A DNA stretch of 64,000 bases from Chamaecrista fasciculata (Eukaryota > Streptophyta > Magnoliopsida > Fabales > Fabaceae). The position numbers and the translations under genes are program-made. The notes beneath the pieces were generated by a model that was not told the origin of the DNA, searched no databases, and saw only the letters and a program-made list of their open reading frames with translations. Positions 63,419-64,000 of this stretch are shown here, one piece after another (within the stretch, counting starts at the first letter, position 1; each line of letters starts with the position of its first letter). The DNA is taken from the NCBI GenBank assembly GCA_003254925.1, contig QANZ01032149.1, forward strand, positions 1-64,000. The letters run 5' to 3'.

Positions 63419-64000
63419 CTATATTGAGATATACAATTTGTTAGCAAGATTTTAATTAAAGAAAAAATCTTTAACTTAAGCGAAGGCCTAATCTACACAA
63501 GAATATATTAGATGTCAAGTCTCCTGAGGATGTTCCCAATGAAAAGTACCAATTACTAATATTTTGAAAAGGAATATCGCTCATGTGAGATTCAGGGCAT
63601 TGCCCACCTAGTCGCCCACTCTCTTTTAGAATGTGCCATTTGACTCTCACACATTACAGCCCAATAGCAAAGTATTAAACAACTAAAATGAAATGACATA
63701 AGTTGAAAATAATTTGCTCCCAGCTGTAAATCATCTCAACTAAGTCATTGCAATTAAAAATATAGTAACAATCAGCTGACAACCTAAAGCAGCATAGCCT
63801 ATTCACAGTCATTCATTAATAACTTGAATTGGCCAAATTAAAAATTAATCATAAACAGTAAAGTTGATCTTATTTGAAGGAAAAAAGGTCCCAGTAAAAT
63901 TGCAATGTCGAAGTCAATAGATAGTGGATCACGATCATCTAAAGACTCCGCCATAACCAGTCTATGTTAATGAACAATATTCTTATAAAATATAGAATGT
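63419..64000. other. Intron or upstream part of the AAA gene, right edge
   Basis: The exon at 63418-63270 begins in mid-codon, so at least one more coding exon lies upstream. I see no convincing exon between 63419 and 64000; this is probably a long intron that continues past the edge. Confidence 0.6.

Overview
This window is nuclear DNA from a flowering plant. The genes are split into many short exons by AT-rich GT-AG introns. Their products are plant-specific or plastid-directed: a sterol cycloisomerase, a chloroplast RNase J with a C-terminal trihelix domain, and a fused uridine kinase/UPRT-like protein. The gaps between genes carry plant transposable elements. A core eudicot, probably a rosid, fits best. 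I cannot name the species.

Layout. 1-1.4 kb: a probable solo LTR. 1.4-6.7 kb (minus): RID3/IPI3-type WD40 protein, with a solo LTR in one intron and a decayed hAT-like repeat in another. 6.7-10.7 kb: an ATT microsatellite, a Pack-MULE carrying a piece of a 3-ketoacyl-CoA synthase gene, an unidentified open frame and a PIF/Harbinger-like MITE. 10.7-14.5 kb (plus): cycloeucalenol cycloisomerase (CPI1). 16.5-25.2 kb (plus): RNase J (RNJ). 25.2-27.6 kb: MITEs and a direct repeat. 27.6-30.6 kb (plus): 20S proteasome beta-5 subunit (PBE). 34.3-34.7 kb (plus): an intronless calmodulin-like protein. 37.8-43.0 kb (plus): uridine kinase-like/UPRT-like protein. 43-46.4 kb: nested hAT elements and decayed minisatellite. 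46.4-53.1 kb (minus): COG2. 56.1 kb to beyond the right edge (minus): the C-terminal 627 or so residues of a large spastin/ATAD1-type AAA ATPase. Its intron 57667-59958 holds a small LTR element, and one of that element's LTRs has picked up a cyclophilin (CYP71-like) fragment.

Six of the seven multi-exon or single-exon genes have complete reading frames in the window. I rebuilt their exons by matching GT-AG borders and codon phase, with one GC-AG intron in the uridine kinase gene. The genes are unrelated housekeeping or signalling genes (ribosome biogenesis, sterols, plastid RNA processing, proteolysis, calcium sensing, pyrimidine salvage, Golgi tethering, AAA ATPase) and do not form a cluster. 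The most unusual content is two independent cases of gene-fragment capture by mobile DNA: KCS inside a MULE, and a cyclophilin inside an LTR. Several elements have clean target-site duplications.
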